A stretch of DNA of 64,000 nucleotides from Liopterus haemorrhoidalis (taxonomy: Eukaryota; Arthropoda; Insecta; Coleoptera; Dytiscidae), in assembly GCA_963971575.1 (NCBI GenBank), contig OZ020622.1, positions 7,664,279-7,728,278 of the forward strand, read 5' to 3'. The notes beneath the pieces were generated by a model. It saw only the letters and a list, made by a program, of their open reading frames with translations, was not told the origin of the DNA and did not search any database. This document shows positions 21,031 to 32,637 of the stretch, in pieces (the first letter of the stretch is position 1; each line of letters starts with the position of its first letter). The position numbers and the translations under genes were made by a program.

Positions 21031-21626
21031 ATGAAACGTACGTTGACGCAGACCATTTGTACTCTATCGCCTAAAATATTTATTTATATTTTTATCAGAC
21101 AGTATATTTAGGGGACAATAAAATAATTTATGAAGTCCAGAACCATTTATAAATTTTATTTTAAACTTTATTTTTTTATCTTATCATTAACTCAATAATT
21201 AATATTTAATAAATTTCGTCTTAACTCTGACTAAGTAACAATATTCTTAGGTACATTTATTATTTCAGTTTTTCAGTGCTGGCAACATAATATGTTGTAA
21301 ATTATCCTTAATTTTCCTTGATCCTAATTATTCACTTAGGTAAATCCTGCAGGGGAATTTGTCGTAGTTGGAGTGCTGCTATTACTAGGCTAATAAATGA
21401 TCAACCCACGCTTCAACCTACCCTCCATGAGCTAAGACTTACAGCCTTCCATATTATAAATGTTTAACATCAATTTTAATTTCTAGTTTCAACTTTGAAT
21501 ATTATTAATTATTACTAAGATCGAATATCAGGATTTATAAAGGGATATTTGTTCAAAGCACCAGCTTAATATATATTTATTTGACCCCGTGATTCTTAAA
21601 TTAGAATAACTGAAAATTATACGAAG

Positions 21627-21627
<1 letters not shown>
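21031..21627. other. Unassigned AT-rich DNA
   Basis: Nothing recognised before the TAA run at 21628. Confidence 0.35.

Positions 21628-21658
<31 letters not shown>
21628..21658. repeat. (TAA)n microsatellite
   Basis: About ten perfect TAA units lie 24 bp before the open frame of an R4/Dong-like LINE. Dong of Bombyx is known to insert in TAA repeats, so this may be the target site. Confidence 0.9.
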
Positions 21659-21681
21659 GGGTAGCATAATATTCTTACTCT

Positions 21682-22435
21682 GTGTTCTTCAAACATATTA
21701 AAACTCTAGAGTTCTCGTTCTCGTTTCTTAACTCTGCTGGTTTGAGATCAGAAACAGAAGGTTTTGTGTTTGCGTGTCAGGATGGTGTTATAAATACTTT
21801 GGCGTACAGGGCCCGCATATTCCAAATAGCGGAGTCCACACTCTGTAGGTTGTGCCACCACCATCCTGAAACGATTATGCACATTCTGTCTGCTTGTCCA
21901 TCTCTTGCAGCGTCGAGCTACGTGTCTCAACATAATGCTGCTCTCCGCGTGCTCTACTATCATCTTAGACATGCCTATGGTATTGACCAAACACCGGTTA
22001 TACCGTACGTCCCTTCTGACATAGAATCGGTGGTGGAAAATTCCAAGTGCCGTATTTATTGGAATTACTCCTTCCCCACCTCGAGGTTACTGACAGCCAC
22101 TAAGCCGGACATAACCCTCCTGGATATCGAGACCAAACAGATGTTTGTGATCGAATTCTCAAGTCCAGCTGAGAAGAATATCTCTCTCAAGGAGGAGGAA
22201 AAGAGGTCCAAGTATATGGACCTCTTGTCCGAGCTTAGAAAGCTGTATCTCGGGTATAAAGTTAAGCTTGTAGTCCTAATAGTTGGTGTTTTGGGTGGCA
22301 TGAAAGCCTCCTTTCGAAGGGAAATCAAGTCCATCCCCGTCTGCAGATCTTCTGCCAACTCTTTGATCTGCAGGATGTAGAAAGCAGTGCTGCTCGGGTC
22401 ACTCCGCATTGTGCGGGCACTGGATCTAGCGTAAT
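21682..22435 (+). pseudogene. R4/Dong-like LINE C-terminus with restriction-like endonuclease
   Basis: A 232-codon frame stays open to 22380. It has a zinc knuckle C-R-L-C ... H ... C (C55, C58, H67, C72), then Y-H-L-R-H-A-Y-G and I-E-S-V-V-E-N. A PD-(D/E)XK-type nuclease core follows: K-P-D at 141-143, E158 in V-I-E-F, and K-E-E-E-K-R-S-K-Y. Zinc knuckle plus such a nuclease after the RT is the C-terminal arrangement of site-selective LINEs of the R2/R4 group. After the stop, the same phase continues K-A-V-L-L-G-S-L-R-I-V-R-A-L-D-L-A, so TAG is a nonsense change. The RT domain is missing, so it is a 5'-truncated copy. Codon use is less AT-rich than its flanks. Confidence 0.75.
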
Positions 22436-22439
22436 TTCC

Positions 22440-22989
22440 GCGGCTGCATATCGCCAGGGTTTGGGATGCAGTCGTGGCTTTTCTTACCATTTTTTCATAA
22501 CTGTTTTCGGCGTACCAGAACGTGGTGCATCCTATAAACTATACGATCGCCCCTTATAGTAGAAGTAAGTTTATTAACATATCCCGATGGCCATTAAATC
22601 TAGCTTTAAGTAAATTGTTCCTGAATACGTGTCTGATATAGAGTAGTGTTCACAGCCACCTGAAAATCTCCAAACAATACTGTATTGTTCAGCAGATTCC
22701 CGTATTTGTTTTATTTCGTCATGGACCATTAATCGATCCGCTTTTGACCTAGATTGGATTTGATTGTATAGTACTTAAGTTAATTATAATAGTCCCACGT
22801 AAAAGAAAAATACGGGATGATTTTAACAGGTTTATTATGCAATATACACATAATATCACATCTACCGCTACAAAATATCTTGAACCGAATTGCCATTATC
22901 TGCAATTTTAGTTTTTAATACATGTTTACCAAATAGATTATGTTACATAACTGTAAACATTTCTGTAGATTATTTTTGTCGTTTTTAAT
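22440..22989. other. Probable LINE 3' UTR and unassigned DNA
   Basis: The first part, with a Cys-free, GC-richer composition to about 22520, probably belongs to the preceding LINE. I see nothing recognisable after that. Confidence 0.3.
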
Positions 22990-24000
22990 ACTTCTATTTT
23001 TATTAACGATTTTCCGAATATCTTTTTCGATAACTCCGCGGATGTAATACTTTATGCAGACAATACCACAATATTAACAAGTCATACATCAGCAAAAGAG
23101 TTACTCGACATTTCGGAAACTGCCACGGGAAAGTAAAAAACTGGTTTACTACAAACAAATTGACTCTCAATGCCAGCAAGACCCAGCAAATTATCTTTTC
23201 CCTAAATCGCAACACCGACGAAGTCTTTGAGTACGGTGATCCTATTAAATTCAGGTCAACTCAGTTGGCACCATCACATTAGCAATTTGGCCATTTCCCT
23301 GAAGAAAACTATCTACCCTTTTGTCAGGCTCAAAACTTTGGTTTCTTTTAAAACATTACGTATTTTTTATTTTGCCGCATTCCAGTTTCGTTTGTCTTAC
23401 GGTACAGTCCATTGGGGAGTAAGCTCATCGATCACCCGCATTTTCATAATCCAAAAAAGAGCCCTTAGAATTATGAATAATGTCCCCTCAACGACCCACT
23501 GCCGGGAACTTTTTAAAAAATGTAGAATTATGTCAGAGTACAGCCTATTTGTATATATCTGCCTGGTGTATGTTAAAGAAAACGCAGCCCAATTTGTCAC
23601 CGTTTCTTCAAGTCATTTTTATAATGTTCGCTCAAAAGACAATATTCGTCTCCCTAAAATAAGACTTGAGAAGTCAAAAAACGGTCTTTACTCGGCTGCA
23701 TGTTTCTTCAATTATTTGCCTTCTGCTGTCAGAAATGTTAATAACAGGACCTTCAGGAAAAAACTAAAAGAGGGTCTTCTTGAAAACTGTCTGTACTGTA
23801 CTAATGAGTACTACAGCATTGATTTCAACAAATACTAAAACTTTTGTTGCTCTTTTTAAGTACCCCTCTGGCAATTGTATTAATTTTATAATTTGTATTT
23901 CAAATTTATATTTCTAATAATTATGTAAGACGATCATTGACTGGTGTAATCGTGTAACACTTGTATAAGCACTAAATAAAATTATTATTATTATTATTCT
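22990..24000 (+). pseudogene. LINE RT C-terminal part with (ATT)n tail
   Basis: It begins with V-I-L-Y-A-D-N-T-T-I-L, the RT catalytic motif with the second D changed to N. Frameshifted W-F-T-T-N-K-L-T-L-N-A-S-K follows. The frame 23227-23838 then has L-R-I-F-Y-F-A-A-F-Q-F-R-L-S-Y-G, I-Q-K-R-A-L-R-I-M and L-P-S-A-V-R-N, typical of the region after RT in CR1/Rex-like insect LINEs. A 3' UTR with AATAAA-like sequence leads to an (ATT)n tail at about 23976-23998. 5'-truncated. Confidence 0.8.
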
Positions 24001-24028
24001 TATTCTAATAATAAAATATTATGACTTA

Positions 24029-24287
24029 GGCCCGGTCTTTCCACCTTCAGATAAAGTTCCAGGTAACTATCTGACAGATAAGGTTATTTGTAACTTCATC
24101 TGCTGAATAAATGTCAATACCAGTCAGTGAATTCAATACGTCAGTCTCATTATCCGTTAGATAACTACCTGATAGATACATTTGTATAGAAAGAAGGGAT
24201 GACATTTACTCAGCAGATGAAGTTAAAAATAACCTTATCTGTCAGATAGTTACCTGGAACTTTATCTGAAGGTGGAAAAACCGGGCC
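24029..24287. mobile_element. Palindromic Harbinger-type MITE
   Basis: The two halves are inverted copies over about 95 bp, starting GGCCCGGTCTTTCCACCTTC with only scattered differences. TTA is duplicated at 24026-24028 and 24288-24290. The whole 259 bp can fold into one long hairpin. Short TIR start GGCCCGG and TTA target fit PIF/Harbinger MITEs. Confidence 0.85.
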
Positions 24288-24369
24288 TTACTGAATGAAA
24301 TTAATTCCATATCATTTTATTTAACGCAATTAAAAATTTAAAATTTTACAAAAATTGTTTTGTTCGGGG

Positions 24370-24475
24370 TTGTTTTAGAATATGTCTCATGTATTTTTAG
24401 AGATCATGGGGGGGGGGGGCTTAAGCCCATGTGCCTCCCAGCTCCTAGGTACACAGCTGCTAGAAGCTGACAACA
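24370..24475. repeat. Poly-G-containing dispersed segment, copy 2
   Basis: A run of 12 G then CTTAAGCCCATGTGCCTCCC, similar in plan to 3840-3925. Class unknown. Confidence 0.4.
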
Positions 24476-25184
24476 TTTTAAGCTATGTACTGTTATGTAA
24501 TTACAGTCTTTTAAAATAAGCCAGTAGGTAATTTAAAATTCAAGGAAAAACTTAAAGCCATAAACTTTGAGGTTAGAAAATGAAAAGAAAACAACAAGTT
24601 GGTGATTTATATACGACAGCAGTGTGTCAGTCAAGGACTTGAGTTTATCGAAGTAGCATATACCTACCAATATTACTTCCGTCAGAGACAAGTCGCGTCT
24701 CTTCTAGATAAACGCCAGCCACGTAACACGGAAGATACATCACATTACAGAAATTCTAAACATCTCTATTTAACGTAACATAAGACCTGAGTCATTTGAT
24801 TCCACTCCTATGCGTAATGTAAATCTCAAGTTAAAGACAGGTTCAACATACCAGTGATTGTCAAAAGTATCATATAACATTAAATAAATCCTGGAATCTT
24901 TTAGAACATCCCAATTATCCTTTTAAAGTAGTGGTTGGATTCAAATAATTTAACAACTGTATCGCTGCTCTAATTTTGTTCTTAACTATAAAAAAATATA
25001 TGTATATACAGGATGTTTTGGGAACTGTTTAAGAATTGCTAACATCTTTATTATAAGAGATATGAAAGAAGTTAAATTAGGAAAGATCGAGTATCCCACT
25101 ATGAAACTCTAGGCAATGAGGGTAGCCTTTTATGTTTCGGGATTTGAGATCAAAAACAATTATTTATCAACAAAAGTGGCTTTA
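24476..25184. other. Unassigned sequence
   Basis: A short motif TATACAGGATGTTTTGGGAA at about 25013 looks like the end of a common insect repeat. No partner is seen. Confidence 0.3.
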
Positions 25185-25270
25185 TTGTTTTTCAAAATAT
25201 TCTCCATGAAGATCAATACACTTTTGCATGCGTTTGAACCAATATTCGAAGCACTTTTTATTTGAGACCA
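25185..25270 (-). pseudogene. mariner-like transposase C-terminal scrap
   Basis: On the minus strand it reads F-K-R-M-Q-K-C-I-D-L-H-G-E-Y-F-E-K-Q then stop, the usual last residues of mariner-type transposases (K-C-I ... G-x-Y-F-E). Only about 25 codons remain. Confidence 0.55.
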
Positions 25271-25518
25271 CATGCCCTAATCCTATATTAAAGTTACACG
25301 GGTAGATATTTATTTATGCTCGAGAAGGATTTTTATAATTGAGTATTTCTTATTTGTTGAATATGTTTAATAAATACTAGTTTGTTAAATATTAATAAGA
25401 TAACAATATTGATGTAATTTGTAGCTTTTAAATGCTTTTAGCACACTCTTTTTGCCGTAATTATAGCTTCCCATGCTTTTTTACTTATTTATCTCTTCCA
25501 CAACACCAAATAGGTATA

Positions 25519-26095
25519 CAGTCGATTCCGCTTAATTGGGACACATCGGGACTTAAGCATTTTGGCCCAATTAAGCGGCTGCCCCAATTAAGCGAATTTC
25601 ACATAAAATTAAACTATGCATATTTTTCTTTCAATAATTTTATTTTATAAACTCTTGGACAAAACTATAAATTACATATAACCAAAAAATATAAACTTTT
25701 AAGAAAAAATAATAATAAATTCCAAAATAAAATAATAAATAGGTACATACAATTTAATTCAATGCAAAAATGCGTCAAGTGTAGTCTGTCTTTTGTTTTT
25801 GTAACATTTCACTTCTACAAAATCAGCACAGGTATTCAGTGCGGATATAGGGCTCCCTTCATTTCTTTCCTGCATAAAATAACGCTGTAATATTAAATTC
25901 TTTGTACATTTTCTTGAGAATATGTGTAACATAATATGTACTGTGATCTTAACTGTCCCAATTAAGCGGAATGTTGTCCCAATTAAACATGTAAATTTAC
26001 TGTTGGTTCCTTGGTTTGGTTTCTGTTCTTTTAGATTTGTCCCAAATAAGCGGCTGCTCCAATTAAGCGGTGGCCCAATTAAGCGGAATCGTCTG
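25519..26095. mobile_element. pogo/Tigger-like MITE
   Basis: Ends CAGTCGATTCCGCTTAATTG and, inverted, CAGACGATTCCGCTTAATTG, flanked by TA on both sides (25517-25518, 26096-26097). The motif CCCAATTAAGCGG, or close variants, recurs about seven times near the two ends. TIR sequence and TA target are of the pogo/Tigger kind. 577 bp, no transposase. Confidence 0.85.
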
Positions 26096-26130
26096 TATTT
26101 ATTATTTTCACAAATTGTTTTTCATTTGGA

Positions 26131-26590
26131 AAAAAATCAGCTGTGGCTACCACAGGACCGACCGCCATCGCAGAGTACTTGTATAAAGTATATTAGCAGC
26201 AGAGTAGAATTAACTTGGCCATATATTTTCTAACAGAGATATTATTTATCATGACCATGGAAACGTTACATATAAGTATGAAAAATAGATACTTAGAACA
26301 AAAATTCGTTTTATCAAAAAATATCTCAAATAAAAGTTGTTAGTTATTGCTTTTATAGCAACTTTTGTTAAATAATTTTTTTCGAAATATTTTTCTGTTG
26401 AAAAATAATAATAATAATAATGAAATATTCGCAAAAATCTTAAAATCGACACGAGTAAACTCCCATTTTTAGTCAACCGATTTTTTCCAAAAGTTGATCA
26501 ATTTGTGCCATTGGTGTCAAGAGCTTAAATATGAAGTTTCATAAAAATCCTTTTAGCCGAATTTGCTCTGTACGTGTACACAAACAGACG

Positions 26591-26633
<43 letters not shown>

Positions 26634-26655
26634 TCAATTTGTGGAGATCCATTAT
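26131..26655 (-). mobile_element. Family A Helentron-like element, 5'-truncated (A3)
   Basis: Inverted copy: CAGCTGTGG-CTAC-CACAGG hairpin and ACCGACCGCCATCG at the plus-strand left. The (CAGA)n tract is at 26589-26630, then TTTGTGGAGATCCATTATTT. The part beyond the ATCCAT block, with the other subterminal repeat, is missing. Confidence 0.7.
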
Positions 26656-26659
26656 TTGT

Positions 26660-27965
26660 AAAGATACAAAAAATCTTCAGAACAAAAGTTAAACTAGACA
26701 AAAAGGCCCATCTAAAGGTTACTATAAGAATTCTGAGGCACTTCCGGTTTCACAGGAAATGATGTCAACTTTTGATCTAGCATAGGGAATCGATAATTTT
26801 ATATTTATTTCCTAAAATTACATTAAATTAGCTTTACAATGACACCAAAAAATCATATTTTTATGTTAACCATTTCAAAATGGCGACCATTTATTTACAA
26901 AATAATAATCAACATAAGTTTTACAAAGTTGAACGTAGCAAGCTTTGAAAACAATAAAAAAAAGAAACAAAATATCTCTAAAATAAACTATTTGACTATG
27001 TGATTTCAGATAGAGTTGTTAAATATGATTCAAAATGAGGAAAATAAGGAAGTATATTAAAAACATATTAATAATGATAATAATAATGATACAATACATA
27101 GTCCTGAGGTCCTAAGGGCGTCGGGACATATAAAACAACATTTATTTTTTATGATTAAAAAAATTCTAAAAAACTTAAAAACAATAAAAAGGACCAGAAA
27201 TTTAAATTTTTGAAATCTATGACAACATACGTCCCAACATATAAATCGCAATTATGGGAATTTTGGACTTATAATACCTTATACTTCTACCGTGATTTCT
27301 AGGAAAATTTAGATTTTAACTGCCCGTTTTAATATAACGAAGAGTTATATAATAATGACCGTTATGAATACGGGAATCTCGTAAACAAATTTTAACTTAA
27401 AAAGAAATTGTTTAAGACGAAGTTCTCTAAGTATAATTACCTTATTCTTGTATACAATAGTGAATAATGAACCAAATTCACCGTCATCATTTCACAAAAG
27501 CAGTAAATAACCTTGTGTCTTTAATTCAATTTAAACAATTCACAGATTTCGGTCACTTTTGGTAAACACAAAAATTAAATTAAATCACAAAAACCTCACT
27601 ACCTGATTTGGCGTCGCTTTCTATCTGACTTAGAATTACTCATGTTTTGAACAACTTAGTTTAGTTTTATTAAGGTTAAACGAGTTGTTTGATTCTATAT
27701 CTGTACATAAGTGTCTCTCTGTTTGTAATTAAGATTCTATTTTTATTATGGAATTTTATTACCGTGCAAATAAACTTGAAAAAATAAACTTTGAAATTGT
27801 TCATTTTTCATTGAGAATTAGATCGTATTTTAAATATTGCGCGGCCAAAAATCAATGATACAAATTATAGGTGCGTTCCGCATAAGCTTTTTTTTTAAAT
27901 ACTTTATTGGCCTTGGGTCTGACCACCACTTGGACACCTATCGCCTAGTTCAATTACCGTTTCTT
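26660..27965. other. Unassigned AT-rich DNA
   Basis: No coding frame or terminal repeats supported. A T/A-rich stretch at 27885-27905 precedes a GC-richer patch (CTTGGGTCTGACCACCACTT) that may be a SINE scrap. Confidence 0.35.
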
Positions 27966-27969
27966 AATC

Positions 27970-28312
27970 TGCATATAAAGAGCTTTCATTTAATGTCCCC
28001 ACAATAAAATTTAAATTAAAAAAAAAATCCAATAACTCAAAAACTGTAATATTTTCGAAAAACGAAATGGGAAAAACCAATTTGATCGAAATTTCCTGTT
28101 CAACTATTCCGGTTCCCATCAATATACATTATTGAGATTTTTTCAGATTTTTAGTTCAACCCCTATGGGAGTTGGGGGTGGGGGACAAAAGTTTTTTCCC
28201 ATTATATTGACAAAAACCCCATAAAAAAAAAGAATTTTTGTGCATTCACACATTAAGAGGTTTCATTTGATACCCCACTCAAAATTTTTAAAAAATATTT
28301 ATTTTTCCATTA
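27970..28312 (-). mobile_element. Diverged family B internal fragment (B2)
   Basis: Shared blocks with 35766-36852 (inverted) include TCCTGTTCAACTATTCCGGT, TTTTTCAGATTTTTAGTT and TTTCATTTGATACCCCACTC, in the same order. Divergence is clearly higher than among other copies, so this is an older relative or subfamily. Both ends are missing. Confidence 0.6.
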
Positions 28313-28320
28313 AATACATA

Positions 28321-28724
28321 CAGTCTGTTCCAAACGGTTAAGCGGAACTAAATGGGAATTTAGTTCTTTTAGGTTGTCACGAGAAGGGACCTTGCTTGGG
28401 TTATTTCATTTTTCACGTTGTGATGTCAAAATTTAAAATTCCAACAATGAAACCATGGAAACGAATGACATATGTCAAAATTAAATATTTTTTTTAGATA
28501 TTTTAATGACAAAAAAATAAATAAATGGATTTGTATTAAGAATGACACAAAAAATCAAAATATAAAGAAAATGACATTTTAAAATGATATTAACCTTAAC
28601 CAAAAAATGTTTATTGTAAGTATGATTTACAAAGCTTAAACAAAACGGCCGAAAGACACGATTTAAACGATGAAAGTAACTAGATTGCAAAATCTAGTTC
28701 CGCTTAACCATTTGGAACAGACTG
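28321..28724. mobile_element. TA-flanked Tc1/mariner-type MITE
   Basis: Ends CAGTCTGTTCCAAACGGTTA and inverted CAGTCTGTTCCAAATGGTTA, each continuing AGCGGAACTA; TA on both sides. 404 bp without transposase. End fragments of the same family occur at 3535-3604 and 36990-37097, and a degraded one near 60485-60520. Confidence 0.85.
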
Positions 28725-28829
28725 TATTTGTTTATATTTATCCCGCGCTGTATTTTTTTGAACTCTCTATAGTTTTCCTATAATGCCTTACTTTAAAAAG
28801 TACAGTAATTTATATATAATACATAATTT

Positions 28830-29356
28830 ATACATAATTCATTGGTCAAACGATTAATGATTAACGGTAGTGTGAGTCAAATTAAACTCTTCTCCGATCA
28901 ATCTGACTGTCAAACGACGACCTGAACGCACAATATCCCGGATTCTGGCAACATTTTCATCGGTTCTTGAAGATGAAGGCCTTCCGCTGCGTGATTCATC
29001 TTCAATCAACTCTCTTCCTTCTGAAAATGCCTTAAACCACCATAAAACCAAGGTCCTTGACAAAACACTGTCTACGTAGACCTACTGAAATTTTGCAAAA
29101 TTTTCCGTTGTACTGTGCCCAAGTCTGAAGCAAAACCTGATAGCACACTGTTGCTCGAAATGAATGTCACTCATTTTTAGAACGCACTAGAAAAAACTGT
29201 TTCACGAAAAAAATCACTACGGACAACAAAATTACTCTAGCGAGTTCAAACACGTACTGAAAGTGTATCACATGTTCACCTGCCCCTCCAAGTTCGGCGT
29301 ATCAAATGTTGTCAGATCAAACACTATGTTGCCAGTCCGGTTACTTAATTTACTCG
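28830..29356 (-). mobile_element. mariner element, N-terminal part
   Basis: Minus-strand start M-S-D-I-H-F-E-Q at 29174, then C-A-I-R-F-C-F. After a frameshift comes W-W-F-K-A-F-S-E-G-R-E, S-R-S-G-R-P and R-T-D-E-N-V-A-R-I-R: the helix-turn-helix region of a mariner transposase. The terminal repeat, inverted at 29325-29356, reads CGAGTAAATTAAGTAACCGG. The DD34D catalytic part and the other end are missing. Same family as 42145-42991. Confidence 0.8.
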
Positions 29357-29537
29357 TATCATGATCAAATACGCCCTGCTATAAAATACAGTAGCCTTAA
29401 AGTGGACAGCAAACCTTGAACATTGAGTGCCCGAAGATTCTAGAAATCTATGGAACGTTTTAGGGTTTTGAACAGAGGATAGTTCTGCGCCATAAAAAAG
29501 TGGAGAGAATTAATTTGCATACAATGTTGATAATTTC

Positions 29538-29582
29538 TAGCGGCACACCACTATGTGGTGGTATGTATTGGTAAAGAATCAC
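29538..29582 (-). repeat. hAT MITE end fragment
   Basis: GCGGCACACC and AAAGAATCACTG match, inverted, the left end of the MITE at 13905. Only about 45 bp remain. Confidence 0.5.
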
Positions 29583-29589
29583 TGGTCTT

Positions 29590-30530
29590 TCATTCTTATT
29601 AATACTTCTAAAGTCGTTCTTTTGGAAAATTACATTTCTACTATCTAATAAAAGAAAAAAAGATCGTTATAGAGACGTCTTAATGTTATCATGAGAATTA
29701 TGAACTAACCCGGCAATAAATGTAGAAAAAAAACTTGGGATGCTGTGTTTTTCTTTCGAGTAGATTTTCTAGGGTTTGTGCGGAAAATATTGTTTTCCTG
29801 AAACAAGAGTTTTTATTTGAACATATAAGGGTTTTGTGTAATAAAATTTGGTTTCATGGTTCAGCTGGATTGTTTTGTAAAGAAACTAGAAGGGGTCTCT
29901 TGAGAATATATGGCGGAGAAAGAAGTGTTACTTACACACATTCTATTTTTTTAGGGTGAATTTTGATGAAAGATCAGTTTGTAAATAATATTTTTGTAAA
30001 TTGTACATTTGAAATTGATTAATGCCGAAAATGCATGATGAATAAATATTTTTGTGAAACTATTGCCCGGTTGCATAACTAGATGGAAACTAAAATTCGA
30101 TGTAAAACACAAAATTACTTAGTAACGCAATGCGTTATATGCAATCTAGTTTTAAGACTTTTATTCAACCTCGCATTGTTTTATTTAATAATATTACGCT
30201 AACAAAAAAACGTAAAATTTATAATGACAAGCAGGGGAGTTTCATCATCATCATTGGCACTTCAGCCAAGTGTTAGCCTTGGCCTCCATAAGAATATTTC
30301 ACAATTTTGTCCTCGAATAAGCAACTACCCACCAGTAGCCATCACTCTTGGTTGTATAACACCATCCAAGTCCAAAAAATACGAGGTTTTCGAAATAAGT
30401 TCTGGGTTTTGGTAATTTGCGCGATTAATAGATCTTAAGGAGTTGTTTTCGAGGCCACATTTTGCTACTAAAATTTTTTGCAGGCACTTCGAAAATACCT
30501 CGAAAAACGTGCACGCTTGTAAACAATCCG
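29590..30530. other. Unassigned, with a dispersed-repeat scrap at 30235-30300
   Basis: The TCATCATCATCATTGGCACT and AGCCTTGGCCTCC stretch is of a kind often found at 3' ends of insect LINE/SINE repeats. The open frame 29735-29959 resembles nothing known. Confidence 0.3.
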
Positions 30531-30559
30531 ACTAACAGTGCCCAAAGAAGAAAAAGAAG
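30531..30559 (+). repeat. LINE 3' tail scrap
   Basis: ACTAACAGTGCCCAAAGAAG with following AAAAAGAAG matches the tail region at 1343-1375. It abuts the Harbinger element. Confidence 0.4.
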
Positions 30560-30562
30560 TTA

Positions 30563-31458
30563 TGCCTCATTTTCATGGTAGTGTCAAAGGCTTGACAGGG
30601 GTGAGAGGCGTGGTGTTATATTTACAAGTTCGAATTTCATGGTGGGGTTGGAGGCGTGATAAGGGCGCGTTTTCGGTTTTGACATTTGTATATAACCCAA
30701 ATTTAACCTAAAAGTTTATACAAGTGTTTGGAGTAAACGGTTATTCAATTTCATTAAATATGTCGTCAAATCGAAGGAGACGTCTAGCTCTTTTTTATGC
30801 ATATTTAGACTTAATGCGATATGAAGAAAAGCAATGGTGGGTACGTCCCATATATAAAAACAGACGGCAATCGGGTGATTATTTTAACTTGTTGCAAGAA
30901 ATGAGGCTAACAGACACAGAGAGTTATTTCAATTACATGAGAATGACACCAACCAATTTTGATGAACTTCTGAGTATTGTTGGACCATTATTATGTAAGC
31001 AGAAGGTAATCAGAGAACCTATTGATCCTGGGCAAAGGTTTGCTTTGACTTTACGGTAATACCCACTTAATTGGGGTATACCATTGTACTTGGGGTATAT
31101 CACCAGTATACCCACTATATGACACTTCTGCAGTCCAGATGTTGAAACCGAATCCATAATAATAAACTTTATGACTGCCGAAAGTCGCTATTTCGCTACA
31201 TCAATTTACGTTTTTTAATTTTTTTTTTATAAAATTAATATAAGTGTCTCGCTAAAGATCTCACCATTCCGAAAAAATATATCTGTTTCTATGGATTCGA
31301 CGGTGCGGCCGGCGCTAGAGTTGAAATTTCTGAACTTGCGACACCGCGTTTGTAACACCGCGCCTACGATACCATGGTACGGGTTTTTTCAAAATAAAGC
31401 GATCCTATTGGTTGAATTTTTTGTTCCACACTTCCAACACCCGCATGAAAATGAGGCA
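30563..31458 (+). mobile_element. PIF/Harbinger element, second
   Basis: Ends TGCCTCATTTTCATGGTAGT and inverted TGCCTCATTTTCATGCGGGT, flanked by TTA (30560-30562, 31459-31461). It carries the N-terminal part of a Harbinger transposase (30760-31059) and no catalytic domain. 896 bp, so a deletion derivative. Its TIRs differ from the element at 17515, so it is another family. Confidence 0.82.
30760..31059 (+). pseudogene. Harbinger transposase N-terminal part
   Basis: Starts M-S-S-N-R-R-R-R. The chosen ATG is internal to a frame opening at 30724, because family members begin with such a basic stretch. Then W-W-V-R-P-I-Y, G-D-Y-F-N-L-L-Q-E-M-R, Y-F-N-Y-M-R-M-T, F-D-E-L-L and R-E-P-I-D-P-G-Q-R-F-A-L-T-L-R, then a stop where R-Y-L-A-T-G would continue. 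The frame is otherwise clean over 100 codons, suggesting a young deletion derivative. Confidence 0.8.
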
Positions 31459-31595
31459 TTATGTGCACAATTTTTACCAAATTAGATACAAACAGACAGT
31501 CACATGAGTGACGGAATGAAGGATTTTTGGTCAAGAGTTCTACAAGCATAGAAAGATTTATCGTACCTGTCCAGCCATTTGACCATAATTTCTGT

Positions 31596-31650
31596 TGCAC
31601 AGATAGACATAGACAGATAGATTTCTTGGTCATACCTACAAAATCCTATA
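31596..31650 (-). repeat. Family B left-end scrap (B3)
   Basis: Inverted left end: GACAGATAG tract, then TTGGTCATACCTACAAAATC. Only about 55 bp. Confidence 0.5.
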
Positions 31651-31654
31651 TATG

Positions 31655-32570
31655 TAGGTCATCATTTAATCAACTCAGTTGGTCATTTTGCCTCATATCT
31701 TCAATGACAAATTTAGTAGCGAAAAAATAACTAAATCTATTTTTTTGCATGTGAATTATAGACAAATATTGCTCTTCACTCTTTTATTTTACTAAAACAT
31801 ACCTTTTGAAGTCATATTTAGTTTGTGTTCGATAGTCATTTTGAAGATTTACAAATTTTAAAAGTGTTAATTTAATATAGGGACATTTGTACTGGTATCG
31901 CTAAATAAAACGATGTTTACATTTGATATTTTATAATACGCTCTGATGTGTTTTGATATTTGTGTTCATATATCTAACTTAATAATTTCTAAAAACCTTT
32001 TTTATTTAGTTTGTTGTTTATTAGCAGTTTTGCGTTTAGTTATATATTTTCTTATAGATATCTTATAGATTTCCATTTGATATTGTGTGTAGTGCATAGC
32101 TTTTTAGGTTAAATTCAACGTATTTCTATTTCATTGATCATATTTTTGGATCACATCAACTCTTTTTAGGACTACTTAGCCTATTAGAATAGTTTATTTG
32201 TTTTTATTCTGTTCTTATTCTTATATTTTCATTTCATTACGATACAAGTGACAGCGTACAACAATTACATTCCTTAAATAGATGCTATGTAGATGTACTA
32301 AACATGACGTCACAAAAACGTTTCCAGTGACGCAACTGCACTGATTCGCCGACTGCCCTATAAAAAGTTTTAATTTAAACAGTGCTTTTGAATCATTTAA
32401 AATTTAACAACTGATTTACAAAATATTTCGTTAGAGCGGGAATTCATTAACCCTGGTACGCACACAAAAAGTAACCTTGATTGGATCTTGCATAAGAGAG
32501 AAACAGACTAACGTACATACAGATGAGTATTGGTTGTTTTTCATTGTTTGTGCTGTAGTGCTTAAGGCAC
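31655..32570. other. Unassigned AT-rich DNA
   Basis: No supported feature. CAGTGGTATTCAAACTGT at about 32575 looks like one hAT-type end without a partner. Confidence 0.35.
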
Positions 32571-32637
32571 TACAGCAGTGGTATTCAAACTGTACTCTCC
32601 ACAACTCCAGGATTTCTTGAGAATTATCCAGGGTGTA

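Noticed and set aside
22065..22490. 141-codon open frame on the minus strand
   Set aside because: It is antisense to the R4/Dong-like LINE frame, which has clear domain matches; the minus frame has none.
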